A stretch of DNA of 64,000 nucleotides, taken from NCBI GenBank assembly GCA_029838195.1, contig JALGVJ010000016.1:29733-93732 (forward strand), read 5' to 3'. Within the stretch, counting starts at the first letter, position 1. Every line of letters begins with the position of its first letter. The notes under the pieces are model-generated. The model did not search any database, had not been told where the DNA came from, and saw nothing but the letters and a program-made list of their open reading frames with translations. Of the stretch, positions 1 to 7,817 are shown one piece after another. This DNA is from Promethearchaeota archaeon. Its GTDB lineage: Archaea > Asgardarchaeota > Lokiarchaeia > Sigyniarchaeales > SOKP01. Position numbers and translations under genes: made by a program.

Positions 1-571
1 TTACAGCTTCCAGCATCGTAATGCCTCGAACGGGATCCCCTCCAATTCCAATAAATGCCGTTAGCCCTAATCCCGAAACTTTCAAAAAATGAGCAATTTC
101 ATAAGAAAGAGTACCACTCTTTGAAATTAAAGCAATTTCTCCCGGTAAACTCAAGTCATTTGGCATGATTCCTAATTTTATTTGATTCGGAATTAGAATT
201 CCTGGCGTATTAGGACCCAAGATACGGGCTTTTCTTTTTCTTGCCAAGTCAATGATTCGAATTACGTCATGAACGGGTATATTTTCCGTGATAATACATA
301 TAAAACCTATTCCGGCGAATAAACTTTCTTCAACGGCTTCTCGAGCAAATCTCGCAGGTACAAATACAATGCTGGTATCAGCATCGTGTTCTTTAACCGC
401 TTCTTTGACAGTACTATACACGGGAATTCCATGGATTTCTTGCCCTCCTTTATTGGGAGTAACACCAGCTACTACATTCGTGCCGAAATCTAACATTAAC
501 TTGGCATGAAATTTTCCTTGATTTCCCGTAATACCTTGAATTATAACTCGAGAATTTTTATTGATATACAT
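1..571 (-). CDS. sucD: Succinyl-CoA ligase alpha subunit (3' end outside window)
   Basis: This is the CoA-binding, phosphohistidine-carrying subunit of succinyl-CoA synthetase, which interconverts succinyl-CoA and succinate with NTP formation. The visible 190 residues run from ATG at 571 to the window edge with no stop. They show the CoA-binding Rossmann start (VIIQGITGNQGKFHA near residue 9), PNKGGQEIHGIPVY, the RILGPNTPGI stretch, and ISKSGTLSYEIA. The phosphorylated His lies beyond the edge. It follows sucC on the same strand with a 23-bp gap, so the two form a sucCD operon. Given KorDABC in the same window, succinyl-CoA from 2-oxoglutarate is the natural substrate. A malate-CoA ligase subunit is a less likely alternative. 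Confidence 0.93.
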   Translation of the reverse strand, partial: MYINKNSRVIIQGITGNQGKFHAKLMLDFGTNVVAGVTPNKGGQEIHGIPVYSTVKEAVKEHDADTSIVFVPARFAREAVEESLFAGIGFICIITENIPVHDVIRIIDLARKRKARILGPNTPGILIPNQIKLGIMPNDLSLPGEIALISKSGTLSYEIAHFLKVSGLGLTAFIGIGGDPVRGITMLEAV

Positions 572-594
572 GGTCGTTTTTACTCCTAATTATT

Positions 595-1716
595 TCAATG
601 GATAATTTCTTTTATATTGTTAATGGCTTCCATTAAATCTTCATGAGCATGTATTCCTTCGCTTTTAAGAAGTTCTATTCCTTCACGATTCTTGTTTCCC
701 ATGAGCCGGATGATAAGGGGTGGCATTGTTTTAAAGGATTTTATTCCTTGAAGGATACCTTTAGCTATAACATCGCATCTAGTTATTCCTCCGAATACAT
801 TAATGAATATTGCTTTAGGATTTAAATCTAAAATTAAATGCAATGCTTTATAAACTCTCTGAGAACTTGCTCCTCCACCAATATCTAAAAAATTTGCGGG
901 TTTAATTCCCATATCACGCAAAATATCAATCAAGGCTAAGGTGAGACCTGCTCCATTTCCTATAATGCCCACGTCTCCATCAAGTTTTACGAAAAAGAGA
1001 TCATTTTCCTTAGCATATTTTTCTAGTTTCGAGTATTTCTTTTCTTGAAGTTGTTGTAAAAATGGCTGGCGATAAAAGGCATTTTCATCTACAATAATTT
1101 TTCCGTCTAATGCAACGAATCCTGAAGGTGTTAATGCTAAAGGATTAATTTCTACCATTAATGCTTCAATATTCGTGCAAATCTCCCATAACTTAAGAAA
1201 TAGATGAGTAAACTCCTCGATTTGTCCATTTTTCACTCCCAAATTAAGGGCCATTTCTCGAGCCTTTTTCTTGCTCAATCCTTCCGTAAGCGTGAAATTT
1301 GTTCTAAAAATTGCACTTGGATTAGCCCTAGCAACTTCTTCAATTTCTATGCCGCCTTTAGCACTAGCTAATAGAGAAAATTGCCGTTCTGAAGCATCCA
1401 ATACAATAGAGCAGTAATATTCGTGAATTATATTCGCTAATTTTTCAACTAAAGTCGCTTCTACCGAATATCCTCCAATCTTTTTGTTTAAAAATTGTTT
1501 ACAAAGACTAATTCCTTCTTGGTAATTTTTAGCAATTTTTATTAACCCTGCCTTTTTCCTACTCCCGATCGCAATTTGAGACTTAATTATTGCTGGAAAG
1601 GAAAATATTCTTAATTTTTTCTCGGGATCATCGCCTCGAGTCACCAATAATCGTTCTAACAGAGGAATTCCAAATTGCTGGAAAATTTCCTTACTTTCAT
1701 GTTCAAGTAGTCGCAT
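595..1716 (-). CDS. sucC: Succinyl-CoA ligase beta subunit
   Basis: ATP-grasp subunit that binds the nucleotide and succinate. The 373-residue length is close to the usual ~380-390. It begins with the family signature MRLLEHESKEIFQQFGIP and carries the ATP-grasp region in the first ~220 residues (EINPLAL; ALDGKIIVDENA). The CoA-ligase domain has GDVGIIGNGAGL, LDIGGGAS and FINVFGGITRCD, the last two typical of the succinate- and CoA-contacting loops. An AAAGGAG-type Shine-Dalgarno lies 11-12 bases upstream of the ATG, inside the end of the truncated dehydrogenase frame that precedes it. It is co-oriented with sucD. Confidence 0.95.
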   Translation of the reverse strand: MRLLEHESKEIFQQFGIPLLERLLVTRGDDPEKKLRIFSFPAIIKSQIAIGSRKKAGLIKIAKNYQEGISLCKQFLNKKIGGYSVEATLVEKLANIIHEYYCSIVLDASERQFSLLASAKGGIEIEEVARANPSAIFRTNFTLTEGLSKKKAREMALNLGVKNGQIEEFTHLFLKLWEICTNIEALMVEINPLALTPSGFVALDGKIIVDENAFYRQPFLQQLQEKKYSKLEKYAKENDLFFVKLDGDVGIIGNGAGLTLALIDILRDMGIKPANFLDIGGGASSQRVYKALHLILDLNPKAIFINVFGGITRCDVIAKGILQGIKSFKTMPPLIIRLMGNKNREGIELLKSEGIHAHEDLMEAINNIKEIIH

Positions 1717-1719
1717 TTA

Positions 1720-1968
1720 TCATCTAACTCCTTTTTTATAATGAGATCCAAAAAGGATTGCGTCTGAATTTTTAATAATATCGAACGATTTTTCGGGAAG
1801 TGGAGTTCCGTGTTTTTTATAAACACCAGCTCCGGCGGATGCTTTATGAAACTTAAATTTAAAATCGGTATATTTAGAGATTACTTTTAATATTTTAACT
1901 CCTTCTTCCACTACTTCGGGTCCAATTCCATCTCCCCTAATAATTACAATTTTAGAAGCCAAACTCAT
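1720..1968 (-). pseudogene. Truncated isocitrate/isopropylmalate dehydrogenase (N-terminal fragment)
   Basis: Eighty-two residues match the start of the beta-decarboxylating dehydrogenase family: IVIIRGDGIGPEVVEEGVKIL, then KHGTPLPEKSFDIIKNSDAILFGS. Family members are about 330-420 residues, so roughly three quarters is missing, including the catalytic Lys/Tyr and metal-binding Asp residues. The last codons (HYKKGVR, then TGA TAA) run through the Shine-Dalgarno of sucC, as if an internal deletion fused the dehydrogenase start to the sucC leader. It cannot be an active enzyme. Its place beside sucCD suggests an ancestral icd-sucC-sucD operon, but the fragment is too short to separate icd from leuB. 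Confidence 0.75.
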
Positions 1969-2384
1969 TTAACACTTCTCCACAATCTTTTTTAACTGCT
2001 CATGAATCTCCTTGTTTTTTTCTAGAGTTCTCCTTGTTAATGGAAAAAAAAATAATAATTCAGATAAAAGATAAAAAATTCTTTAATATAAAAATCTAAC
2101 ATGACATTTCATGATTTAATTAAATAATGGATGATTTTTACCTATCAAAAATTTATAAAAAGATAATATTCGGAATGATGGATACCTATTACTTTAATTT
2201 AAGAATCTACAATAATGAGAAGAAAAAATTCTATTCTATTTTGGAATCAATTAAAATTAGCTTCATTGATTTCTTCTCAAATCACGATTTTCTTAGAAGT
2301 CTGCTAAAAATCTCCATTTTTTTATAAAAAAAACAAAATAGTCTCTTCTATTCTTCTTGGAATATTTAAGTTTTTCTGTAATTT
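1969..2384. other. Intergenic, 416 bp, no supported gene
   Basis: Very AT-rich spacer between the sucCD leader and the end of the thiolase gene. The only longer open frame (2127-2327, +) is lysine/isoleucine/phenylalanine-rich with no recognisable motif and no clear ribosome site, so I do not call it. T-rich runs at about 2325-2350 could end transcription from either side. Confidence 0.5.
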
Positions 2385-3608
2385 CTACATTCTTTCCACT
2401 AATATTGAAAGGATATTATTACCAAACCCTCCAAAATTACAGGTTATTCCGGTTGTAGCGCCCTCCACTTGCCTTTTTCCTGCTTCACCACGCAACTGCC
2501 AGACCAATTCTACTACCTGTGCCACGCCTGTAGCTCCCAAGGGATGCCCTCTTGCCTTTAAACCGCCCGAGGGATTAATGGGGATCATTCCTCCAATTTT
2601 TGTCAATCCTTCATGAGCCGCTTTGGCGCCCTCCCCTTTTTTGAAAAATCCAATATCCTCACTTTGTACTGCTTCTAATATTTCGAAAGCATCATGAAGT
2701 TCTGCAACATCAATATCTTCAGGTGTTTTATGAGCCATTTTATAGGCTTGTTGCGAACAGAGACGAAGTGCATTTAAAACGGTAACATCCTCCCGTTCAT
2801 GAACAACGTGCGTGTCTGTAGCTTGTCCTATTCCTGAAATCAAAATGGGCGTATCACTGTATTTTTTTGCCAATTTTTCCTTACATAAAACTACTGCAGC
2901 AGCACCATCTGAAATTGGACAAATGTGAAAGAGTCTTAATGGGGCGGCTATTATTGGATTCACGCTATCATCTTTTAAAAATTCATGAACGTTATTCCAT
3001 TGTCCCTTTCCCTTTTTCATCGCACTTTCCATGAAATCATGAATAGTTCTCTGAAAGTGGGCATATGGATTTAATGCACCATTCTCATGATTCTTGATGG
3101 CTATGTCTGAAATCCATTCTAGTTTAGCATTATATTTTTGAAGATATGTTCTTGTTAGCAAGCCAGCAAATGCAGGAAGCGAAATGCCATGAATTCTTTC
3201 TGCTTCGGGATGTGTAATAGTAGCCACAGTCGACGTTATAAAGCCAGGGGTTGTAACATGGGTCATTTTCTCTCCTCCCACGACTAATACTAAATCTGCC
3301 ATTCCCGATGCAATCGCTTGAAAACCCGCCTTAATCGCCGAAGAGCCACTGGCAGGACCATTTTTAATGTGATCGGCAGCGGCAGGTATCATATTTATTT
3401 TATCGACTAAGGCAGAGGCAATTCCCGAAATATTATTCAAAGCATCCGAACTCATGGCTCCCACGTAAACGGCATCAAAATCTTCTTGACCGGTGTTAGA
3501 ATCTTCCATTGCCATTAAAGAAGCTTCCGCAAGTAGATCTACTAATCCTTTCTCTTTTAAAATGCCGAATTTTGTATGCCCTACACCTATAATACATGCT
3601 TTTTCCAA
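2385..3608 (-). CDS. Thiolase-superfamily protein lacking the nucleophilic Cys
   Basis: A 407-residue protein of the SCP2-type/archaeal thiolase family. It has the N-terminal core (CIIGVGHTKFG), the CoA-handling middle (NPYAHF, CPISDGAAAVVL, HDAFEILEAV) and the C-terminal motif NPSGGLKARGHPLGATG with the catalytic His. The position that normally carries the acyl-accepting Cys (C-A-S/T-G) reads N-G-P-A-S-G at residues 83-88, so the Cys is Pro85. The C-terminal catalytic Cys region is also altered (TCNFGGFG). Known SCP2-thiolase-like aldolases such as Ltp2 also lack the thiolase cysteines, so a retro-aldol or carrier role is possible. No DUF35 partner gene is next to it. Plain beta-ketothiolase activity is doubtful. 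Confidence 0.85.
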   Translation of the reverse strand: MEKACIIGVGHTKFGILKEKGLVDLLAEASLMAMEDSNTGQEDFDAVYVGAMSSDALNNISGIASALVDKINMIPAAADHIKNGPASGSSAIKAGFQAIASGMADLVLVVGGEKMTHVTTPGFITSTVATITHPEAERIHGISLPAFAGLLTRTYLQKYNAKLEWISDIAIKNHENGALNPYAHFQRTIHDFMESAMKKGKGQWNNVHEFLKDDSVNPIIAAPLRLFHICPISDGAAAVVLCKEKLAKKYSDTPILISGIGQATDTHVVHEREDVTVLNALRLCSQQAYKMAHKTPEDIDVAELHDAFEILEAVQSEDIGFFKKGEGAKAAHEGLTKIGGMIPINPSGGLKARGHPLGATGVAQVVELVWQLRGEAGKRQVEGATTGITCNFGGFGNNILSILVERM

Positions 3609-3729
3609 ATAAACACCTTATCTATAATATTCTTGGAAAACCATGGAGGTAAAAATTTAATGTGAAAAATAAATTTTCTTAAAAATTATCGAGAAATTAA
3701 TCTTGAGATCTTCCCCTCATTCATTCATG

Positions 3730-3787
3730 TTCATGAAAAAATCCATGAGTTAACGAAAATTTCATGAATTAATGAAAATTTCATGAG
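3730..3787. repeat. Three tandem ~19-bp repeats upstream of the 3832 gene
   Basis: Two near-identical copies, 3750-3767 and 3769-3786 (TTAAYGAAAATTTCATGA), follow a weaker copy at 3730-3749. The period is 19-20 bp, about two helical turns, and each copy contains a GAAAATTTC-like partial palindrome. They sit just upstream of an AT-rich TATA-like box, a position typical of archaeal operators. The regulator is unknown. Confidence 0.6.
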
Positions 3788-3795
3788 ATAAAACC

Positions 3796-3810
3796 AAAAA
3801 ATATATTAAA
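3796..3810 (+). promoter_or_regulatory. Candidate TATA box for the 3832 gene
   Basis: AAAAAATATATTAAA lies 22-36 bases before the ATG at 3832. No Shine-Dalgarno precedes that ATG, so transcription from this box would give a leaderless or nearly leaderless mRNA. The repeat block at 3730-3787 lies directly upstream. Confidence 0.4.
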
Positions 3811-3831
3811 TTACCGGTATTTTAAAAATTA

Positions 3832-4509
3832 ATGGAGACAAAATCAAATAATAATTCTACACCAACGTGTCAATCTACTTTAAACCCTACCAACTGGAAT
3901 GGTAGATCCATTGAAATTGACGATGCGGGTACGGGTGATCTGGTAGGAGATGCTTTTATTGGGTATCGAGATACCGGTAGTGGAAAAATCATTTTTAAAG
4001 CCGTACCAGTAGAATTTTATAAAGAAAAATATCGAGGAGAAGATCGTTCGAAAGAATGTATTCTAAAACTTACGCTAGAAGCCCTCGAAGAGTTAAAATT
4101 TAGCAAAGAAAACGATAGAATCTTGCTTTGTAGGGGCAATTGTTTTGATCGAGTAAGAGAATATTTTGAAGAAAATAAGATCTATCATGAACCCGCCATA
4201 ATTGAAGGCGAATTACAAGAAGCCGTTGAAACCAAGTACATTCAACATTTACGTAAGTTAGGTGTTAAATCTAAAAACTTAACTACTGAATCGGGGGCTA
4301 AACGTTATTTTATTCTTTTTAATTGGGTTTGTAGAGATTTTCCTAATCGCGAAAAATACGTTAAAACGGGATTTCCTTCGTGGAATAAAAAATGGAGAAA
4401 AATAGCCATGGAAAGATATGAAAAATATCAAAAACCTAAGAAAAAAGATCAAAAAATAAAACAAATCCGAGAAAGAGCAAATATTATTTTAAAGAACTTC
4501 TCCAAATAA
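3832..4509 (+). CDS. Conserved-looking unknown protein, possible RNase H-like fold
   Basis: A 225-residue protein that I cannot name. Residues ~27-45 read IEIDDAGTGDLVGDAFIGY, an acidic D-D-A-G motif on a predicted strand. It is followed by another strand (GKIIFKAVPVEFY) and alternating helices and strands, with later acidic residues (EGELQEAVETKY). This order resembles RNase H-like folds, but I cannot confirm a catalytic triad. The last ~60 residues are strongly basic (WNKKWRKIAMERYEKYQKPKKKDQ split by short gaps), compatible with nucleic-acid binding. It stands alone behind a repeat-bearing promoter. The IS66 element inserted 18 bp after its stop, so the coding region is intact. Confidence 0.6.
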   Translation: METKSNNNSTPTCQSTLNPTNWNGRSIEIDDAGTGDLVGDAFIGYRDTGSGKIIFKAVPVEFYKEKYRGEDRSKECILKLTLEALEELKFSKENDRILLCRGNCFDRVREYFEENKIYHEPAIIEGELQEAVETKYIQHLRKLGVKSKNLTTESGAKRYFILFNWVCRDFPNREKYVKTGFPSWNKKWRKIAMERYEKYQKPKKKDQKIKQIRERANIILKNFSK

Positions 4510-4527
4510 AAAAATGTAATTTTTAAA

Positions 4528-4535
4528 CTTAATTT
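4528..4535. repeat. Target-site duplication, left copy
   Basis: CTTAATTT directly outside the left end of the IS element. It is identical to 6523-6530 outside the right end. Eight bases is the duplication length known for IS66-family elements. Confidence 0.9.
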
Positions 4536-6522
4536 GTAATTATAAAGTGTTCTGATCAAAATAGAGGTTACTAATCCTAATTAATTAATCTACCTGATGA
4601 AATAAATTGGGATGATCAATGGTTCAAAACGTGGTATCCGTTCAAGAACATCAATCCTCAAAACCCACGTTTAGCCTGTATCACGAAGAAAAAGCACTCT
4701 TTTGAACCTTCTATCCACTACCCTGCGCTATCGATACGTTTCCTAAATTAATGCTTGAAAACCGTTTAAAAGCCGATCGCTTTCAGCACGGGGGTGATCT
4801 TTCCTAAAAGCACCAGGTGTAAGGCTTTCCCGAAGTCCATGCCATGTTTCTTACAGGTCTGGAGGAGGGAGAGGTATAAAGTAAAAGAGTCCATGACCTC
4901 CTCGCTCTTGAAATCGTAGCTTGTTTTTCGCATGATGACAAAGGGACGGAGTTCCCTTTCCGCCGCATTGTTATCGGGCGGGATGCCGGGATGCTTTAAA
5001 TAGGTGAAGAGATACGGTTCATGGCGCCTCATTCGTTCAATGAGGCGCTTTAGATCGCCGTCCACCGCCCCCTCGGCTTCTATTTTCTCAATTAACGCTC
5101 TCAATTGCCGTACGGCATCCTCTTCCGTCGCCCGGATCTCGGGTTTGGCTTGATAACTAAGCGGGGTATTTTCATCCCCCCAAGCTTGTTTAAAAAACGA
5201 GTATAATAAGAACGCATGCTTCATTTTTTGCCGTTCTTTCCTGATTGTTTCCTCACATTCCTTGCGCTCTTCCTCGGAGAGGGGTATCGGGCGCTTCTTT
5301 GGTCGCCCCCGCTTTTTTTTCACGGTATTTTCTTTCATCTTCTCTTCTTTTTGCTGGGCATCCTCCTTTAACCGGGCTCTGAGCTTTTGGCACGTGGATT
5401 CCCCCTTCATCATGATGACCTTTAAGTCTTTTACCAGGTGAGCCAAGCATTTCTGTTGCTCCTGCGTGAGGCCAAGATAAGGTCTCCAAAAATCCGTGAT
5501 CAACACTCCTCCAAAATCCTCGAAGAATTTCTCAATTGCCCTACGGCTTCTCGAGGCGTGCGGGAGAAACAAGGTGAAAAACGTGGTAGTAATGACCCAG
5601 AGCCACCAATTTCCTCCCTTCATCGGCAATCCTGTCTCATCAGCATGAACGTACCTTGCTTCTTTTAACTTTTTCAAGCATTCTAAATAAAATTCTTCCA
5701 GATGAGCACCATGTTTCTTGAACCAATCAATAATGGAGGTAATTGAAATTAAACGGTTCAAATGAGGGATCCAGCGTTCAAACTCCACTAATATTTTGGA
5801 GTAAGAATGCTTGGATTCGATGCGGGATTGCATGACGGTAGCGATGAAGCCGAACCCAAAATGACAGTTTTTTAACACCCCGAAATCGATATTCACGAGC
5901 TTTTTACAAGCTTTACAGCGATAGCGATGGAGGATATATTTCGTAATCACTAAGGATCTATTGTGCTTTCCAACGACCAAATCCAGCATCACGTGGTCCC
6001 AAGTACCGCCCGCTTTTCTCAGCTTGTCGCTCCCGGCACCGCATTGCGGGCATTTTTTAAGGTGAACGTGGACCACGGAATCGATTTGTTCTTCAGGCGG
6101 TCGCCTCCACGTGTCGCCGTTACTCCCCTTGGGCTTGCCTCGCTTTTTTCCCCTGTCATTTCCTCCTAAGTCCGGGCTATCACGCCTTTTGCCCTTGTCT
6201 TTTCGCTGCTTCCTCTTCTGCTCGAAATGCTTACGGGTTTTTTTATTTTCTTCCTGCCAGGTCTCAATCAATTCCTTTTTGACTTCTTTTTTCTGGCGTG
6301 TAAGATTAATTTCGGGCGGCTCATCCGGCATGGAGTGAGCCAAGCACCGTTCCGCTCTCAACTCAAGATATTTTTTGGCTAAAATGAAGAGACCGAAAAG
6401 TAATAAAAAATGGAGGATGTAATAAACCAGCATGTCATGGAGATATTACATGCCTTGGTATAAGAAACAGAATATCACGTAGAAAATATATTTATAAAGG
6501 GATCAGAATACTTTATAATTAC
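4536..6522 (-). mobile_element. Complete IS66-family insertion sequence (1987 bp)
   Basis: Bounded by 22-bp terminal inverted repeats with one mismatch: 4536-4557 (GTAATTATAAAGTGTTCTGATC split over two reads as GTAATTATAAAGT and GTTCTGATC) and 6501-6522 (its complement, with A for G). Perfect 8-bp direct repeats flank it. It carries one gene, the TnpC-type transposase, and no tnpA or tnpB. The 208 bp between the left repeat and the transposase stop hold no convincing gene. The GC content is visibly higher than the surroundings, a sign of transfer. Intact ends and an unmutated duplication indicate a recent insertion. Confidence 0.93.
4766..6433 (-). CDS. tnpC: IS66-family DDE transposase
   Basis: A 555-residue transposase. 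Order: a hydrophobic, helix-forming N-terminus (residues 1-25), a basic linker, a zinc-finger region CPQCGAG...CKACKK (about residues 134-176), and the RNase H-like catalytic core. Acidic triad candidates are Asp in HADETG (~265), Asp in LITDFWRPY (~313) and Glu in NNAAERELRP (~491). A basic AT-hook-like KKKRGRPKKRP insert lies between the second Asp and the Glu. All main IS66 landmarks are present with no frameshift, so it is probably functional. The hydrophobic start is unusual for IS66 and could mean that true translation starts further in. Confidence 0.95.
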   Translation of the reverse strand: MLVYYILHFLLLFGLFILAKKYLELRAERCLAHSMPDEPPEINLTRQKKEVKKELIETWQEENKKTRKHFEQKRKQRKDKGKRRDSPDLGGNDRGKKRGKPKGSNGDTWRRPPEEQIDSVVHVHLKKCPQCGAGSDKLRKAGGTWDHVMLDLVVGKHNRSLVITKYILHRYRCKACKKLVNIDFGVLKNCHFGFGFIATVMQSRIESKHSYSKILVEFERWIPHLNRLISITSIIDWFKKHGAHLEEFYLECLKKLKEARYVHADETGLPMKGGNWWLWVITTTFFTLFLPHASRSRRAIEKFFEDFGGVLITDFWRPYLGLTQEQQKCLAHLVKDLKVIMMKGESTCQKLRARLKEDAQQKEEKMKENTVKKKRGRPKKRPIPLSEEERKECEETIRKERQKMKHAFLLYSFFKQAWGDENTPLSYQAKPEIRATEEDAVRQLRALIEKIEAEGAVDGDLKRLIERMRRHEPYLFTYLKHPGIPPDNNAAERELRPFVIMRKTSYDFKSEEVMDSFTLYLSLLQTCKKHGMDFGKALHLVLLGKITPVLKAIGF

Positions 6523-6530
6523 CTTAATTT
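6523..6530. repeat. Target-site duplication, right copy
   Basis: CTTAATTT, identical to 4528-4535. The rest of the spacer to 6774 is AT-rich and shows no gene. Confidence 0.9.
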
Positions 6531-6774
6531 TTTTAAAAACTTAACGAAATGCATATTTCTTCTTAAAAATTATTTCTTCTAATATATAATTGAAGTTCAA
6601 TTCAATACTTCATGTTTTTTCAATGGTATTTAATATTTAATGCTTTTTCATAGATGAAAAAGTTTTGACAAAACCATTAATAAACAAATGAAATCAAGAA
6701 TTTAATACGAAAATACATGGAATTGATTAAATTATGATTTATTAATTCAAATTACGTTAAAACTTCGAAGAATT

Positions 6775-7641
6775 CTATTGTTTTAATAATTCAAATGCAG
6801 TCATCAGTACCCAAGTAAAAATATTTATCGTCAAAATCCATTCCACTAAGGGATTAAAGATAATGAGGAGTAAGAGCAAATTAGGCATGGTTAAGAATCC
6901 AATGATGACGTGATATAATTTATAAGCTTTTGATTTCAACATTAAAAAACTATAAAGAGTAATGTAAATTCCCGAGCCGATGAAACTAAAAATTGCTACA
7001 ACCCCATGAAAAATGAGAAAATAATCATAATAAACGGGATCGGGAAGAATTCCTACTAATGCTATGCATACTCCCGTAAGAACTGCAGTCCCTGTAGCAA
7101 TCCTTCGAATGAATTCATTAAGTCCTACCAAAGTTTTTTCTAAATATAATAAAAAGGGAATTCCCAAAGAACCTGAAACGACAAAAGCAATGCTAAAAAG
7201 AGTCCTTGCGGTTCCATATCCTAATGAACTCACGGTATTATATAGCGGATTATAATTTGGTGTTAATATAATTGATATAATTATAAGAATAAGAGCTATT
7301 AATGTTCCAATCAGTCCAAAATAAATTTCTAATTTGGATAAATGCGCCTCTACTATATGAATTAGTCTTTCATCAGATAAATCCTCACTAAGTAATTCTC
7401 TAATGAGCACTGATTTTTTTGGTAATACAAATAATTTATTAATTATTTCTTCAACTCCCTTTATTTGCCTTATTAATTTTTCAGCCCTACTTTTTTGCCA
7501 TATTGCAGTTAACGTTCCCTCTAAGGTCACTATCCCATCTTTCACGGTTGCTCTTATCTTGGCAACATCGATCATTTTATCTTTTTTAAGTTTTTTAATT
7601 ACTTCGTATTTAATTTTTGAATCTTTTTGATTTTCACTCAT
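6775..7641 (-). CDS. BON domain fused to DUF998-like membrane protein
   Basis: A 288-residue protein. Residues ~10-75 look like a BON domain (alternating strands and helices; VKDGIVTLEGTLTAIWQKSRAEKLIRQI, then KGVEEIINKL), which in bacteria binds membranes or phospholipid. From about residue 107 onward six hydrophobic segments follow, with SSLGYGTARTLFSIAF and LVGILPD, features typical of DUF998 family integral membrane proteins. Both parts are known families. Their fusion in one archaeal protein is uncommon to my knowledge. The BON part precedes the first transmembrane helix, so its side of the membrane depends on topology. Substrate and role are unknown. Confidence 0.75.
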   Translation of the reverse strand: MSENQKDSKIKYEVIKKLKKDKMIDVAKIRATVKDGIVTLEGTLTAIWQKSRAEKLIRQIKGVEEIINKLFVLPKKSVLIRELLSEDLSDERLIHIVEAHLSKLEIYFGLIGTLIALILIIISIILTPNYNPLYNTVSSLGYGTARTLFSIAFVVSGSLGIPFLLYLEKTLVGLNEFIRRIATGTAVLTGVCIALVGILPDPVYYDYFLIFHGVVAIFSFIGSGIYITLYSFLMLKSKAYKLYHVIIGFLTMPNLLLLLIIFNPLVEWILTINIFTWVLMTAFELLKQ

Positions 7642-7817
7642 CTTAGTTCCCGATTAATTTTTGATTTCATTAAAATATCAATGGTATAAACATACCATGA
7701 AATTTAAAAATTAAAAATCTAAGGTATTATAGATAATTTTAAGATTTTTTACTGATAAATATTTAATAAAATTAAAGAAAAATTAAAAAAATTAAATGAA
7801 AAGCAAATTTTTTCTTT

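Noticed and set aside
1720..1968. TGA at the end of the dehydrogenase fragment as a Sec codon
   Set aside because: It is followed immediately by TAA, and the family has no Cys at that place.
2127..2327. 66-residue open frame on the plus strand
   Set aside because: AT-rich, Lys/Ile/Phe composition expected by chance, no motif and no ribosome site.
4570..4740. 54-codon open stretch (DDQWFKTWYPFKNINPQNPR) inside the left end of the IS
   Set aside because: No start codon and a stop directly before it; IS66 elements of this type need only tnpC, so it is not called.
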